DNA of 14,883 bases from Baffinella frigidus. Lineage: Eukaryota; Cryptophyceae; Cryptomonadales; Baffinellaceae. The translations under genes and the position numbers were made by a program. This document shows, in pieces, positions 14,224-14,883 of the stretch. The notes under the pieces were generated by a model. That model saw only the letters and a program-made list of their open reading frames with translations, made no database searches and was not told the DNA's origin. Every line of letters begins with the position of its first letter. The stretch's first letter is position 1. Location: the NCBI GenBank assembly GCA_026770585.1, contig MU646434.1, positions 532,225 through 547,107 on the forward strand. The letters run 5' to 3'.

Positions 14224-14667
14224 GCATGGCCTTTCTACAGAACCAGTTCCGGTGTCCGCCTATGTTGGGAGCTCGAAGGATCTAAAGGGAGGGAAACTCC
14301 GACTCCAACTCTCACTTCCCACAGGTGTGAGCCATACATGTACTCTCAATCTTTAAGTCAACTTCTGACAATCGGGTAAAGGACTGCCCAGTCGGGTAGC
14401 AACTCCGGATCCTCTTGATAAATGTATCAACAGTGCCAGACCGACCAAAACCTCCTGAGGTTACATGTACTCTCAGGAGCTGGCCGGCAGAGCCTATCCC
14501 TTAAGTGGCGGACGGGCGAATATTCGCCCTAACTCGCCCTAGGCAGGTCCTAGGGCCCTACGGTAGGGCGTATGAGCCTACTCGCCACTTAAGGGATAAG
14601 TCCTCAAGGTTCTTCGAGCTCCCAACATAGGCGGACACCGGAACTTGTTCTGTAGTAAGGCCATGCT
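14224..14667. mobile_element. Pair of inverted 62-bp repeats enclosing a palindrome
   Basis: 14224-14285 and 14606-14667 are inverse copies of the dispersed repeat also found at 11495 (GCATGGCCTT...GAGCTCGAAG). The 320 bp between them contain ACATGTACTCTCA words and a palindromic element, so this may be a composite transposon-like unit. Confidence 0.65.
14495..14598. mobile_element. 104-bp palindromic element
   Basis: Perfect 16-bp arms TATCCCTTAAGTGGCG / inverse (14495-14510, 14583-14598). Inside is a perfect palindrome GGGCGAATATTCGCCC (14514-14529) and a core CCTAGGGCCCTACGGTAGGG reminiscent of the TATGAGCGAGG family. Confidence 0.8.
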
Positions 14668-14792
14668 TCCATTTGGATCACGTTAAGCTCCCATGTACAG
14701 AGGATCGCGAAGCCAAGTTGCAGGGGTGCTTTGGTGCTTTGGTGCTTTTATTTACACTCACGTCGAAGGCCACATCCCACCTCACTCTTGAG

Positions 14793-14883
14793 GAGTACCT
14801 CGCTCATAAGAAACCCGCTCCTCCTAGGAACATGCAGTAGGTCTATCTGGGGACCTACGGTGGTCCTAGGGGGGGGGGGGGGG
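14793..14883. mobile_element. Palindromic MITE, copy D, cut by window end
   Basis: AGTACCTCGCTCATAAGAAA followed by the family core through GGTGGTCCTAGGGGG. The right arm lies beyond the window. The last 15 bases are all G. Confidence 0.8.

Overview
The window looks like a repeat-rich, gene-poor piece of a nuclear genome from a eukaryote, probably a microbial alga or other protist. The evidence is spliceosomal introns with GT-AG borders, a multi-exon protein kinase, and many interstitial arrays of plant/algal-type telomere repeat (TTTAGGG/CCCTAAA and variants). A chromerid or similar alga would fit, but the lineage is an inference I cannot prove from this sequence. No bacterial operon, rRNA, CRISPR array or credible tRNA was found.

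Positions 1-5940 hold the main gene, a CMGC/CDK-like protein kinase on the minus strand. No single ORF shows it, because its coding sequence is broken into about 11 small exons (38-175 nt). These can be chained by hand from about 5860 down to 444. All reading phases agree across the ten junctions and the model gives 351 residues. The chain carries, in order, the glycine-rich loop, the VVK lysine, the alpha-C glutamate, the hinge, HRDIKSAN, DFG, the LWYRAPE motif, the D-x-W-S-V-G-C helix, the CMGC-type DQL...LVGTP segment and a closing PER...SGSAFIEE segment.

The introns are the striking part. The five 3'-most are filled with degenerate TTTAGGG-like arrays. A large central intron is filled with the CCCTGAACCC variant in the opposite orientation. 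Several introns contain partial direct copies of the adjoining exon, including one 32-bp copy whose period equals the intron length exactly. This looks like a gene whose introns were gained or enlarged by local duplication and seeded with telomere-like sequence.

Positions 5940-12300 contain no gene I can recognise. They are a patchwork of foldback (MITE-like) elements, some nested, with microsatellites, short tandem repeats, a cluster of four ACGCGT sites, and another telomere-like block at 10457-10775 that includes a homogeneous CCCTACA subarray. A palindromic family of about 121 bp with TA at its ends recurs at 11032, 13974 and 14793, and in rearranged form at 9872.

Positions 12330-13400 contain a further CCCTAAA block running straight into an open reading frame (12477-13202, plus strand). 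It encodes a proline-rich protein with two Cys/His clusters, one zinc-knuckle-like and one resembling the end of a B-box. From 13400 to 14883 there are AT-rich spacers and more foldback and dispersed repeats; the window ends inside a palindromic element with a long G run.
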